A stretch of DNA of 53,853 nucleotides from an uncultured Oscillospiraceae bacterium (GTDB lineage: Bacteria > Bacillota > Clostridia > Oscillospirales > Acutalibacteraceae): positions 1-53,853 of the forward strand of contig CABUNG010000016.1 of the NCBI GenBank assembly GCA_902492895.1, read 5' to 3'. A program made the translations under genes and the position numbers. Positions within the stretch are counted from its first letter, which is position 1; each line of letters begins with the position of its first letter. The notes below the pieces were generated by a model. It had not been told where the DNA came from. It did no database searches and saw only the letters and a program-made list of their open reading frames with translations. Positions 17,297-25,593 of this stretch are shown piece after piece.

Positions 17297-18010
17297 ATGC
17301 GGAACATTCGCAGCATCACATTGTGGGGAGACAGCGTCATGAAGGGCGTGGTTTATGACGAGCAGAAGGGCCGGTACGGTCTGCTGTCCGAAAACGCGGC
17401 GGCGAAAGCGTCGCGGACGCTGGGGCTTACCCTATGCAACCGCGCCCGCATGGGCTGTACGGTGACAAAGGGGCTGTCGATCATGCGCCGCGACATCGAA
17501 ACCGGTGTGGATTCTGAGGCGGCGCTCCTCGAGTTCGGCGGCAACGACTGTGATTACGACTGGCCGGCCGTGGCCGCTGATCCCATGGCGGATCATCAGC
17601 CCAAAACCCCGCTCGCCCTCTTTACCGAACAGCTCAGGGAGATGATTGCCCTGACAAGGCAGAAAGGGATGCGGCCGGTGATGACCCCCCTGCCTCCCAT
17701 TCACGCCCGCCGGTATTTCAGCTTCTTCACGCGGGGCGGACTGTCCCAGGAAAATATCCTCCTGTGGCTGGGTGACGTCGAGCATATCTACCGCTGGCAC
17801 GAACGCTACAATGGTGCGGTCGTGCAGACTGCCCAGGAGTGCGGCGTACCACTGATCGATGTGCGGGATGCGTTTTTATCCGTGCGGCGATACGGGGATC
17901 TCCTCTGTGCGGACGGGATCCATCCCAATGTCAAGGGACACGCGCTGATCCAGAAGGTCCTGGAATCCTTTGGCCTGAATGTCGATGAAAATCGGGCGTT
18001 GGCCATATAA
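17297..18010 (+). CDS. SGNH/GDSL-family hydrolase
   Basis: A 237-residue esterase-type hydrolase of the SGNH superfamily. Block I is 'LWGDSVMKG' with nucleophile serine near residue 14, block III is 'LEFGGNDCDYDW' near residue 78, and block V is 'DGIHPNVKGH' with the catalytic Asp/His pair near residue 210. ATG at 17297 follows AGAGGTGATC. No signal peptide is visible, so it is probably cytosolic. The family removes acyl groups from lipids or carbohydrates. The PhoP-like boxes in front and the pst operon behind hint at a role in phosphate-limited lipid or polymer turnover; this is inference. Confidence 0.85.
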   Translation: MRNIRSITLWGDSVMKGVVYDEQKGRYGLLSENAAAKASRTLGLTLCNRARMGCTVTKGLSIMRRDIETGVDSEAALLEFGGNDCDYDWPAVAADPMADHQPKTPLALFTEQLREMIALTRQKGMRPVMTPLPPIHARRYFSFFTRGGLSQENILLWLGDVEHIYRWHERYNGAVVQTAQECGVPLIDVRDAFLSVRRYGDLLCADGIHPNVKGHALIQKVLESFGLNVDENRALAI

Positions 18011-18051
18011 CGAAGTGTATTATATATAATAAATTATACAGAATTCCTTCC

Positions 18052-18083
18052 ATCCGCGGGCCAAATGGGCCCGCGGATTTTTT
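18052..18083 (+). terminator. Rho-independent terminator after the SGNH gene
   Basis: A perfect 11-bp stem (18052-18062 with 18068-18078), 5-base loop and T6, 41 bases after the stop codon. It isolates the SGNH gene from the pst operon. Confidence 0.92.
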
Positions 18084-18162
18084 GTGCCGAATTTTGCTGC
18101 GGATTGGGTTTTCGGCTGATCTCCGCAGGATGGTCAAGACGAAGAAAGGGAGCGGCAGACAT

Positions 18163-18227
18163 TTGTTAAAAAGTTAAAGCAGTTCTAAACCGCGCTTAAC
18201 ATCCGCCTAACAGACGGGGCTTAAACT
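18163..18227 (+). promoter_or_regulatory. PhoP-box array and promoter of the pst-pho operon
   Basis: Four six-base repeats stand at exact 11-base intervals: TTAAAG 18174, CTAAAC 18185, TTAACA 18196 and CTAACA 18207. A weaker TTGTTA sits at 18163, another 11 bases upstream. A -10-like TAAACT follows at 18222-18227. Direct repeats of TTAACA-like units one helical turn apart are the known binding pattern of PhoP/PhoB regulators, and the cognate regulator is encoded in this operon. Confidence 0.8.
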
Positions 18228-18272
18228 AGTGCCCAGACAAGAGAAAAGAGAAGATTGACAGGAGGAAACGAC

Positions 18273-19160
18273 ATGCTGAAGAAAATCATGGCTTTATCCG
18301 CCGCGCTCCTGCTCGGAGCCGCCGCCTTGACCGGCTGCCAGAGCGGGGAAGTGGGGGCAGGCTCATCCGCGGCCGGGAGCTCCGGCAAAAACGAGCCGGC
18401 GTCGGTCGAAGAGGCCAAACTGACCGGCACCCTGACCATGGCGGGATCCACCTCGATGGAGAAAATCTGCGGTTCCCTGAACGAGGCGTTCGGGGAGAAA
18501 AATCCCGACCTGACGATCGATCTGCAGTTCGGCGGATCGGGGGCCGCGATCACGGCCCTGAATGCGGGAACCGCCCAGATCGGCAACCTTTCCCGGGCGG
18601 TTAAGGACAGCGAGAATCCGGAAGGCAAATTCGAGACCATCACCATCGCACTCGACGGCATCGCGGTCGTCGTCCATAAAAACAATCCGGTGGCCGATCT
18701 GACGGCCGAGCAGCTCGCCTCCATCTTTAAAAAAGAGACGACCAACTGGAAAGATGTCGGCGGCGCGGACAAAACGATTACCCTCATCGGACGGGAAACC
18801 GGCTCCGGCACCCGCGATGGATTTGAGGAGGTCCTGAAGGTCAAGGATGCCTGCCAATACGATGCGACTCTCGATTCCACAGGTGCTGTGGTGGCCCGGG
18901 TCGCCTCGGATGAGAACGCCGTCGGATACGTTTCCTTTGCCTCGGTCGGGGACAGCGTCAAAGCGCTCAAAGTGGGCGGCGTAGCGCCTTCCGAACCCAC
19001 TATTGCAGGCAAAACATACACCATCCAGCGGCCCTTTGTCCAGGCCTACCTCAAAAACACCAAGGACACCCGGGTGCAGGCGTATGTCGAATTCCTGAAG
19101 ACTGACGAGGCTCAGAAGATGATTCTCGATGCGGGGCTGGTCCCCCAGAAGTTCTGGTAA
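18273..19160 (+). CDS. pstS: Phosphate ABC transporter substrate-binding lipoprotein
   Basis: A 295-residue lipoprotein that binds inorganic phosphate outside the membrane. ATG at 18273 follows GGAGG by 8 bases. The signal sequence ends in lipobox LTGC (cysteine near residue 22). The phosphate-binding signatures are present: 'MAGSTSMEKI' near residue 56, 'FGGSGAAITALNAGTAQIG' near residue 87 and 'GRETGSGTRDGFEE' near residue 172. It is the first gene after the PhoP-box array and leads pstC-A-B-phoU-phoB-phoR. Expression should rise on phosphate starvation. Confidence 0.95.
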   Translation: MLKKIMALSAALLLGAAALTGCQSGEVGAGSSAAGSSGKNEPASVEEAKLTGTLTMAGSTSMEKICGSLNEAFGEKNPDLTIDLQFGGSGAAITALNAGTAQIGNLSRAVKDSENPEGKFETITIALDGIAVVVHKNNPVADLTAEQLASIFKKETTNWKDVGGADKTITLIGRETGSGTRDGFEEVLKVKDACQYDATLDSTGAVVARVASDENAVGYVSFASVGDSVKALKVGGVAPSEPTIAGKTYTIQRPFVQAYLKNTKDTRVQAYVEFLKTDEAQKMILDAGLVPQKFW

Positions 19161-19253
19161 GTCTTCCTATAAAATACAAGCGGCCCGCCCCGGACATTCC
19201 GCGGCGGGATTCGCCATGCAGAAGACGCATCCGTAGAAACGGGAGGAATCCAC

Positions 19254-20591
19254 ATGCAGGCGGTCATGAGCAATGAGAGAGCGGAGGCGCGGGGCCGCGT
19301 TCGGGGCCGGATCGCGGCGGTCCTGGCCGCCACCGCCGCGCTGCTGCTGATAGCCCAGTTCTTTTTCCCCTTCGTGACCTTTCGGCCGGACAACACGGCC
19401 TATACCTTTACGTCCCTTCAGATGCTGACAGGATTCCTGAGCTTTGAAAGGACCGTGATTGCCGTGCCGTGGGCCGGCAAGCTCAGTGTCCTGCTGCCGC
19501 CGCTTCTGGCGGCGGCGGGACTGGTGCTTCTCTTCATCCGCCGGCCCGGCCTGTCTGCCGCCTGCTTCACGGTCGGAGCACTCGCGGGACTGGCGTCCAT
19601 GATGGTGTGCAATGCCATGTCCTCCACCTTCATGCAGGCCGGGGCCAGCGTGATGAGCACAGGGTTCCACTGGCCGCTCATGGCCGTACCGTTCGGGGGG
19701 ATCCTCGCGGCCGTCGCCGTTCAGGCCACCCAGGGGGCGGAACGTTTGATGGAAGCGGTGTTTCGGGTGTTTGCGTGTCTGTCTGTCGGCTCGGTGGCGG
19801 TGATCACCCTCTATATGATCACGGCGGGGGCACCCGCGATCGCTGAAATCGGCCTGTGGGATTTTCTGACCGGGACGGCGTGGAGCCCGAACCAGGGACA
19901 TTACGGCATCCTGTATATGATCCTCGCCTCGATCGTCGGTATGCTCGGGGCGATTCTGATCGGCGTGCCGGTCGGGGTCCTGACGGCCGTATTTCTGGCC
20001 GAACTCGCGCCCAGACGGCTGGCCGCCCTCGTCCGTCCGGCGGTGGAGCTCCTCGCGGGCATCCCGTCGGTTATCTACGGCTTTTTCGGGATGATGGTGG
20101 TCGTGCCCTTTATTCGGACGGTCTTTCCCAATTCGATCGGGGACAGTCTGCTCGCCATGATCCTGATTCTCGCGGTCATGGTGCTGCCTACTATCATTCA
20201 GGTGTCCGAAACCTCCCTCCGGGCGGTGCCGGACGCATACCGGGAAGCTTCCCTCGCCCTTGGAAATACCCGCATCGGCACGATTTTCAGGGTGTTGCTG
20301 CCCGCCTCCCGGTCGGGCATCCTGGCGGGCGTCATCCTGGGAGTGGGACGGGCGATCGGTGAGACGATGGCCGTCATTATGGTGTGCGGCAACACGGTCA
20401 ATTTTCCGCAGCTGCTGGGTTCCGTGCGGCCTTTGACGACAGGCGTGGTACTGGAGCTGAGCTATTCCACCGGTCTCCACCGCCAAGCGCTGTTCAGCAT
20501 CGGACTGGTGCTTTTCGTATTCATCATGATCGTCAACATCGCGTTTACCGTGATATCCAAGAAAGGGGTGAAGATCGATGGCAAGGAATGA
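19254..20591 (+). CDS. pstC: Phosphate ABC transporter permease with extra N-terminal membrane domain
   Basis: A 445-residue permease; typical PstC proteins are about 280-320 residues. From about residue 163 it follows the normal plan, with the permease coupling motif 'EASLALGNTRIGTIFRVLLP' near residue 325 and the family segment 'ELLAGIPSVIYGFFG' near residue 265. The first roughly 155 residues are additional and contain about four hydrophobic segments (about 18-42, 73-95, 100-118, 135-152). ATG at 19254 follows GGGAGGA, so the extension is a real part of the frame. It overlaps pstA by 14 bases. The role of the extension is unknown; it could host a regulatory partner. Confidence 0.93.
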   Translation: MQAVMSNERAEARGRVRGRIAAVLAATAALLLIAQFFFPFVTFRPDNTAYTFTSLQMLTGFLSFERTVIAVPWAGKLSVLLPPLLAAAGLVLLFIRRPGLSAACFTVGALAGLASMMVCNAMSSTFMQAGASVMSTGFHWPLMAVPFGGILAAVAVQATQGAERLMEAVFRVFACLSVGSVAVITLYMITAGAPAIAEIGLWDFLTGTAWSPNQGHYGILYMILASIVGMLGAILIGVPVGVLTAVFLAELAPRRLAALVRPAVELLAGIPSVIYGFFGMMVVVPFIRTVFPNSIGDSLLAMILILAVMVLPTIIQVSETSLRAVPDAYREASLALGNTRIGTIFRVLLPASRSGILAGVILGVGRAIGETMAVIMVCGNTVNFPQLLGSVRPLTTGVVLELSYSTGLHRQALFSIGLVLFVFIMIVNIAFTVISKKGVKIDGKE

Positions 20592-21483
20592 AGCGCCGCT
20601 CCTTACCCCCGCAGGAACGCCATCCCTTCACCGGAAACACCGGCGGCCGCTGGACGGCTTTCTCGGCGCCCTCATCGTGTTCTGTGCGGTGCTGACGGTG
20701 GCGGTCCTCGTCGGTCTGATCGGGTATATTCTGGTCAACGGCCTGCCCCATATTTCCTGGGACTTCCTGACAGGCACTTACTCCGCCCGGGACGAATCGC
20801 GGAGGGGCATCCTGCCCATGCTGATCAATACCCTGTATATTGTGGTGATCACCCTCGTCATCGTCACCCCCATCGGCCTATCGACGGCGGTTTATCTGAC
20901 GCAGTACGCCAGGCAGGGAAAACTGGTGCGGTCCATCCGCTTCGCCACCGAGGTGCTCTCGGGCGTGCCGTCGGTGATCTTCGGCCTGTTCGGATACACG
21001 GTTTTCTGCCAGATGCTGGGGCTCGGCACCTCGATCCTGGCGGGATGCCTGACCATGACCATCTGCATCCTGCCCACTATCGTGCGCACGACGGAAGAGT
21101 CTCTTCTGGCCGTACCCAATTCCTATAAAGAGGGGGCGATGGCGCTCGGCGCCGGACGTCTGCGGGTGGTGATGGGAATCGTCCTGCCCTGTGCCATGCC
21201 CGGCATCCTCACGGCGGTCATCCTCGGCATGGGACGGATCGTGGGCGAATCGGCCGCGCTCATCCTGACCTCCGGTCTGGCCACTGGGATGCCGAAGGGG
21301 ACCTTCTCGCACATCCTGAACAGCGGCCGGACCCTGACGCTCCACCTGTATCAGACCGCCAGGGAGGCGGTGGAACCCGATGCCTTCGGCATCGCATTCG
21401 CCACGGCGGCGGTGCTGCTGATTCTGGTGTTTATACTCAACCGCCTGGCCGGGCTGCTCTCCCGCGCGCTCCGCAAAGGCTGA
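20578..21483 (+). CDS. pstA: Phosphate ABC transporter permease
   Basis: A 301-residue inner-membrane subunit pairing with PstC. It has six predicted membrane helices, the coupling motif 'EGAMALGAGRLRVVMGIVLP' near residue 185 and the family signature 'EVLSGVPSVIFGLFGYTVF'. The start ATG at 20578 lies inside the end of pstC (ribosome-binding site GAAAGGGG), so the two are translationally coupled. It is followed after 31 bases by pstB. Confidence 0.95.
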   Translation: MARNEAPLLTPAGTPSLHRKHRRPLDGFLGALIVFCAVLTVAVLVGLIGYILVNGLPHISWDFLTGTYSARDESRRGILPMLINTLYIVVITLVIVTPIGLSTAVYLTQYARQGKLVRSIRFATEVLSGVPSVIFGLFGYTVFCQMLGLGTSILAGCLTMTICILPTIVRTTEESLLAVPNSYKEGAMALGAGRLRVVMGIVLPCAMPGILTAVILGMGRIVGESAALILTSGLATGMPKGTFSHILNSGRTLTLHLYQTAREAVEPDAFGIAFATAAVLLILVFILNRLAGLLSRALRKG

Positions 21484-21514
21484 GAATCCCATAGGAAAGG
21501 AAGGCGTTCCGACC

Positions 21515-22276
21515 ATGGACAAGACAACCAAGATCTCTATTGACAACCTGCACCTGCACTACGGGGATTTTGAGGCCCTCAAGGGTATCCATCTGGATAT
21601 CCCCGCCCACCAGATTACGGCCTTCATCGGTCCGTCCGGATGCGGCAAATCCACCTGCATCAAAACCCTCAACCGGATGAACGACCTGGTCCCGAACTGC
21701 CGCATCAGCGGCAAGGTCGCCATCGACGGAGAGGACATCTACGATCCGCGCACCGATGTCACTCTCCTTCGCCGGAGGGCGGGCATGGTGTTCCAGAAGC
21801 CCAATCCGTTTCCCATGAGCGTATACGACAACATCGCCTACGGCCCGCGGGTGCACGGCATTAAGGCGAAAAAGAAGCTCGACGAGCTGGTGGAGCGCTC
21901 CCTGAGGGGGGCCGCGCTGTGGGACGAGGTGAAGGACCGGCTGACGAAGTCCGCGCTCGGCCTCTCGGGGGGGCAGCAGCAGCGGCTGTGCATTGCCCGG
22001 GCGCTCGCGGTCGAGCCGGACGTCCTGCTCATGGATGAGCCGACCTCCGCGCTCGACCCCATTTCCACTCTTAAAATCGAGGATCTGATGCAGGAGCTCA
22101 AGGCCGCGTACACGGTGGTCATCGTCACCCACAACATGCAGCAGGCGGGGCGCATCGCGGACCGGACGGCATTTTTCCTGCTCGGCGAGCTGGTGGAGTA
22201 TGGCGAGACGGCCAGGATGTTCAACACCCCGGCCGACAAACGCACCGAGGACTATATCACCGGCCGTTTCGGCTGA
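21515..22276 (+). CDS. pstB: Phosphate ABC transporter ATP-binding protein
   Basis: A 253-residue ATPase that powers phosphate import. All nucleotide-binding motifs are intact: Walker A GPSGCGKST at residues 39-47, the PstB-specific 'VFQKPNPFPMSVYDNI', signature 'LSGGQQQRLCIARAL', Walker B 'VLLMDEPTSALDP' and the switch histidine in 'VIVTHNMQQA'. ATG at 21515 follows AGGAAGG-type spacing. Eighteen bases separate it from phoU. Confidence 0.97.
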   Translation: MDKTTKISIDNLHLHYGDFEALKGIHLDIPAHQITAFIGPSGCGKSTCIKTLNRMNDLVPNCRISGKVAIDGEDIYDPRTDVTLLRRRAGMVFQKPNPFPMSVYDNIAYGPRVHGIKAKKKLDELVERSLRGAALWDEVKDRLTKSALGLSGGQQQRLCIARALAVEPDVLLMDEPTSALDPISTLKIEDLMQELKAAYTVVIVTHNMQQAGRIADRTAFFLLGELVEYGETARMFNTPADKRTEDYITGRFG

Positions 22277-22293
22277 CAAGAGGAGAGACGATT

Positions 22294-23034
22294 ATGCCCA
22301 GAACCCTGTTTGAAGAGGCTCTCGCGCGCCTGCACACCGATCTCGCGGAAATGGGCCGCCGGGTGGATACGCTGATGCAGGACGCCTTCCAGTGCCTCAA
22401 ATCCATGGACGTGCCGCTGGCGAAACGGGTAATCCCGCGCGACGCGGAAATCAATACGATGGAAAAGACCATCGAGCACAGCTGTATGAATCTGCTGGCG
22501 CTCCAGCAGCCCCTGGCCCGGGATCTGCGGGTGATCACGGCCACCCTGAAAATCCTGACCGATATGGAACGGGTCGCGGATCAGTGCGCGGACATCTGCG
22601 AGATCCTCTCGACCGTTTCGGGCATGACGCAGCAGACCGCGTCTCCCCGCCTGCTCCTCATGTTCAGCAAGGCCCGGGCCATGTTTTCGGGCGCGCTCGA
22701 TGCCTACTTGAAACGGGACGCCGAAGCGGCCAGAGCCATCTGCGCTATGGACGACGAGGTGGATTCCCTCTTTTCCGCGACGGTTCTCGATTTATGCGGC
22801 CGCTTGGAGCGCCATTCCTCCGCCGTACCCGAAAGCGTGGATTTCATGTTCATCGCTAAATATATCGAGCGGATCGGCGACCACGCGACCAATATCGCAG
22901 AATGGGCAATTTTTGTGGAAACCGGCGTTCACCCGAATCTCAACGATGCCGCGCTTTCCGGAAATCAAACGGGTCCTGCTCCGGATGAAACCGCGGAAAA
23001 CCCCCTCGACAATCCCCCGGCGCAGGATATATAA
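22294..23034 (+). CDS. phoU: Phosphate transport regulator PhoU
   Basis: A 246-residue all-helical protein with the two PhoU three-helix repeats. Metal-binding style motifs are 'DAEINTMEKTIEHSC' near residue 50 and 'DDEVDSLFSATVLDL' near residue 153; 'KYIERIGDHATNIAEWAIF' near residue 190 is diagnostic. PhoU links the Pst transporter state to the PhoR kinase and limits uptake. It is some 25 residues longer than usual because of an acidic, proline-rich C-terminal tail. ATG at 22294 follows AAGAGGAGAG. Confidence 0.95.
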   Translation: MPRTLFEEALARLHTDLAEMGRRVDTLMQDAFQCLKSMDVPLAKRVIPRDAEINTMEKTIEHSCMNLLALQQPLARDLRVITATLKILTDMERVADQCADICEILSTVSGMTQQTASPRLLLMFSKARAMFSGALDAYLKRDAEAARAICAMDDEVDSLFSATVLDLCGRLERHSSAVPESVDFMFIAKYIERIGDHATNIAEWAIFVETGVHPNLNDAALSGNQTGPAPDETAENPLDNPPAQDI

Positions 23035-23076
23035 TGGAAACATGGACAATCGGACCATAGAAAGGGCGGGACGCAT

Positions 23077-23766
23077 ATGCCGCTGATCTATATTGTCGAC
23101 GACGAGCCCCATATCCGCCGCTTGGCCTCCATCGGCCTGCGGGACGCGGGGTTTGAAACCGCGGAATTTTCGGACGGGGGCGTGCTGCTGCATGCCATGC
23201 GGCAGACCTTGCCCGACGCGGTGCTGCTCGATTGGATGATGCCCGGACAGGACGGCATCGCCGTGCTGGGGGCCCTGCGGAGCGATCCCGCCACCCGTCC
23301 GGTCCCGATTTTAATGATGACGGCCCGGACCGACGAGGTGGACCGGGTACTCGGGCTCGAGATGGGGGCGGACGATTATATCACCAAACCTTTCAGCGTC
23401 AAGGAACTCGCGGCCCGCGTCCGCGCCGTCATCCGGCGGCAGGAATATCTGAGCGCCCCCGAAACGCCCGTGCTCTCCGGGCACGGGCTGACGGTGGACT
23501 ATGCCCGCCGGTCGGTGACGAAAAACGGGGTGCCCGTCGAGCTGACCCAGCGGGAGTTCGATCTGCTGTACACGCTGATGAAAAACCCGGGACGGGTTTT
23601 TACGCGGGAAATGCTGCTCGATACGGTCTGGAAGGTCGATTTTTTCGGAGACACCCGCACCGTGGACGTCCACGTCCGGTATCTCCGGCAAAAGCTTGAG
23701 GACGAACCGGACCGCCCGCAGCGAATCCTGACGGTCCGCGGCGTGGGGTATCGCTTTGCGGAATAA
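23077..23766 (+). CDS. phoB: Phosphate response regulator, OmpR/PhoB family
   Basis: A 229-residue two-component regulator. The receiver domain (1-120) has the acidic pair 'IVDDEPHIRRL', phospho-acceptor D52 in 'VLLDWMMPGQDG', and the 'MMTARTDEVDRV...GADDYITKPF' switch region. The C-terminal OmpR winged helix (about 130-228) contains 'LTQREFDLLYTLMKNPGRVF', 'DTRTVDVHVRYLRQKLE' and 'ILTVRGVGYRFAE'. It should bind the 11-bp repeats before pstS. The gene follows phoU by 42 bases and precedes its kinase by 43. Could equally be named phoP by Bacillus usage. Confidence 0.93.
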   Translation: MPLIYIVDDEPHIRRLASIGLRDAGFETAEFSDGGVLLHAMRQTLPDAVLLDWMMPGQDGIAVLGALRSDPATRPVPILMMTARTDEVDRVLGLEMGADDYITKPFSVKELAARVRAVIRRQEYLSAPETPVLSGHGLTVDYARRSVTKNGVPVELTQREFDLLYTLMKNPGRVFTREMLLDTVWKVDFFGDTRTVDVHVRYLRQKLEDEPDRPQRILTVRGVGYRFAE

Positions 23767-23809
23767 GCGGCGTTATCTCCGCGTACAGTAACAGAAAAGG
23801 GGGACGCAT

Positions 23810-25537
23810 ATGAGAAAACGATTTTTTCGAGCGGCCACAGTATCCATCGTCGCCGGACTCCTCATCGCCTTCGTCTTCGCCGTTCCCCTTATGCAGCAGG
23901 TGTATACCGACGAGATGCGGGAACGCCTGGATGCCGTGCTGGTGCTGGCGGAGGAGATCGAAACGTCGGATGGGGAACTGCAGGAGAAGGTCGCCCATCT
24001 GGGGGAACGGCTGCGGGAAGAAGATTCTTCCATCCGCCTGACAGTACTGGACGCGCAGGGCACGGTTCTCGCGGACAGCGAAGCGGATGCGGAGAATATG
24101 GAAAGCCACGCCGCCCGTCCAGAGGTGGAGGCCGCGATTGAAACCGGGTCTGGACAGGACATCCGCAAAAGCGCCACCACCGGCAGCCGCCAGATGTATG
24201 CGGCCCGCCGGATCATCAGCGCCGAAGGGGACGTGAGGGTCATCCGGGCGTCGGTTTCGCTCGGCGGGATCCGCGAGGTTGAGGGGACGCTGTGGCTGTG
24301 CGGCGGAGTCGGCATTTTTATGGGCTTGGTGGTGGCGCTGATCAGCGCCCATTATGCGGCCGGCCGGGTGGTGGAGCCGCTCCAGTCCCTGACGGATGCG
24401 GCCAGGGCCATGGCGGATGGAGGAGCGCCCGACATTGTGGAAGGCGCGCCCGACGAAATGGGAGAGCTGGCGGGGGCTTTCAACCGCATGGCGGGACGGC
24501 TCGCGGCCGCACATGAAGAACTCGCCGGTACAAACGACCGCCTGGCCGGTATTCTGCAGGGTATGGACGACGGCGTCGTCGCTGTGGATGCCGGGGGCGG
24601 CATCGTGCTGATGACCCATCGGGTCCGGGAACTGCTGGGGGATTGCCCGGCGACGGCTAAGCGGCTTCCCGAGTGCGGCAGCAACTATATAAGCGTCGGG
24701 GAGATGCTGGACCGGGTGCGCCGTCAGGGCGGATCGGTGCGGGATATCCTGTATCTTGCCCGGGAGGAACGCATTGTGCAGGTCTATGCCGCCAGAGTGA
24801 GCGATGCGGACGGCGGGGCGCTCGCGGTCATCTCGGACATCACCCGCCTGCGCAAGCTCGAGCAGATGCGCAGCGATTTTGTCGCGAATGTCACCCACGA
24901 GCTCAAAACCCCGCTGACCTCGATCCGGGGGTATATCGAGCTCCTCAAATCGGGGGAGCGGGATGCCGAAACCACCCGTTCCTTCTATGAGATCATCGAA
25001 ATCGAGGCGGAGCGGCTGCAGAAGCTGACCGACGACCTGCTCCAGCTTTCGGAAATCGAACACGCCGCGCCCGAATCGGAGGTGCCGCTTTCTTCCCTGG
25101 CCGAGACGGTCGGGCGGGCTGCGGAAACCCTGGGCCCCGAAGCGGAGGCGCGGCATATCGGCCTGCGGCTGTTCATTCCTCCGGATCTCCAGGTGCGGGC
25201 CCATCCCCGGCGGCTGTATCAGCTGATGAAGAATCTGATGGAAAACGGGATCAAGTATAACCGGGAAGGCGGGATCCTGAACGTCAGCGCCGCGGTTGAA
25301 CGCTCTGCAGTGGTGATCCGGGTGCACGATACCGGCATTGGGATACCGCCCGAACATCAGGACCGTATCTTTGAGCGGTTTTACCGGGTGGATAAAGGCC
25401 GTTCCCGGGAACTCGGGGGAACGGGTCTAGGGCTCTCCATCGTCAAGCATATCGTCGGCTTATATGGCGGCGACGTCGGTGTGGCGAGCGAACCGGGTGT
25501 GGGGACCACCTTCACCGTCCGGTTTCCCATGGGATAA
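23810..25537 (+). CDS. phoR: Phosphate sensor histidine kinase
   Basis: A 575-residue membrane kinase. Order of parts: first membrane helix about 8-28, extracellular sensor about 29-160, second helix about 162-185, HAMP about 186-238, PAS about 240-340, HisKA with phospho-accepting H363 in 'FVANVTHELKTPLTS', and a HATPase domain with N box 'LMENGIKYN', G1 'HDTGIGIPPEHQDRIFERF' and G2 'GTGLGLSIVKHIV'. ATG at 23810 follows AAAAGGGGG. It pairs with the upstream regulator gene and closes the pst-pho operon, ending at a bidirectional terminator. Confidence 0.93.
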   Translation: MRKRFFRAATVSIVAGLLIAFVFAVPLMQQVYTDEMRERLDAVLVLAEEIETSDGELQEKVAHLGERLREEDSSIRLTVLDAQGTVLADSEADAENMESHAARPEVEAAIETGSGQDIRKSATTGSRQMYAARRIISAEGDVRVIRASVSLGGIREVEGTLWLCGGVGIFMGLVVALISAHYAAGRVVEPLQSLTDAARAMADGGAPDIVEGAPDEMGELAGAFNRMAGRLAAAHEELAGTNDRLAGILQGMDDGVVAVDAGGGIVLMTHRVRELLGDCPATAKRLPECGSNYISVGEMLDRVRRQGGSVRDILYLAREERIVQVYAARVSDADGGALAVISDITRLRKLEQMRSDFVANVTHELKTPLTSIRGYIELLKSGERDAETTRSFYEIIEIEAERLQKLTDDLLQLSEIEHAAPESEVPLSSLAETVGRAAETLGPEAEARHIGLRLFIPPDLQVRAHPRRLYQLMKNLMENGIKYNREGGILNVSAAVERSAVVIRVHDTGIGIPPEHQDRIFERFYRVDKGRSRELGGTGLGLSIVKHIVGLYGGDVGVASEPGVGTTFTVRFPMG

Positions 25538-25554
25538 AAGCGGATTGATCGGTG

Positions 25555-25586
25555 AAAAGGGCGGATGCATGCGCATCCGCCCTTTT
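25555..25586. terminator. Bidirectional terminator between phoR and the GH127 gene
   Basis: A perfect 14-bp stem (25555-25568 with 25573-25586), tetraloop ATGC, with A4 on the left arm and T4 on the right, so it works for both convergent genes. It lies 17 bases after the phoR stop codon and 8 before the GH127 stop. Confidence 0.92.
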
Positions 25587-25593
25587 CCCGCCA

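Noticed and set aside
23600..25357. A 585-codon minus-strand frame over phoR
   Set aside because: Shadow of a complete histidine-kinase gene.
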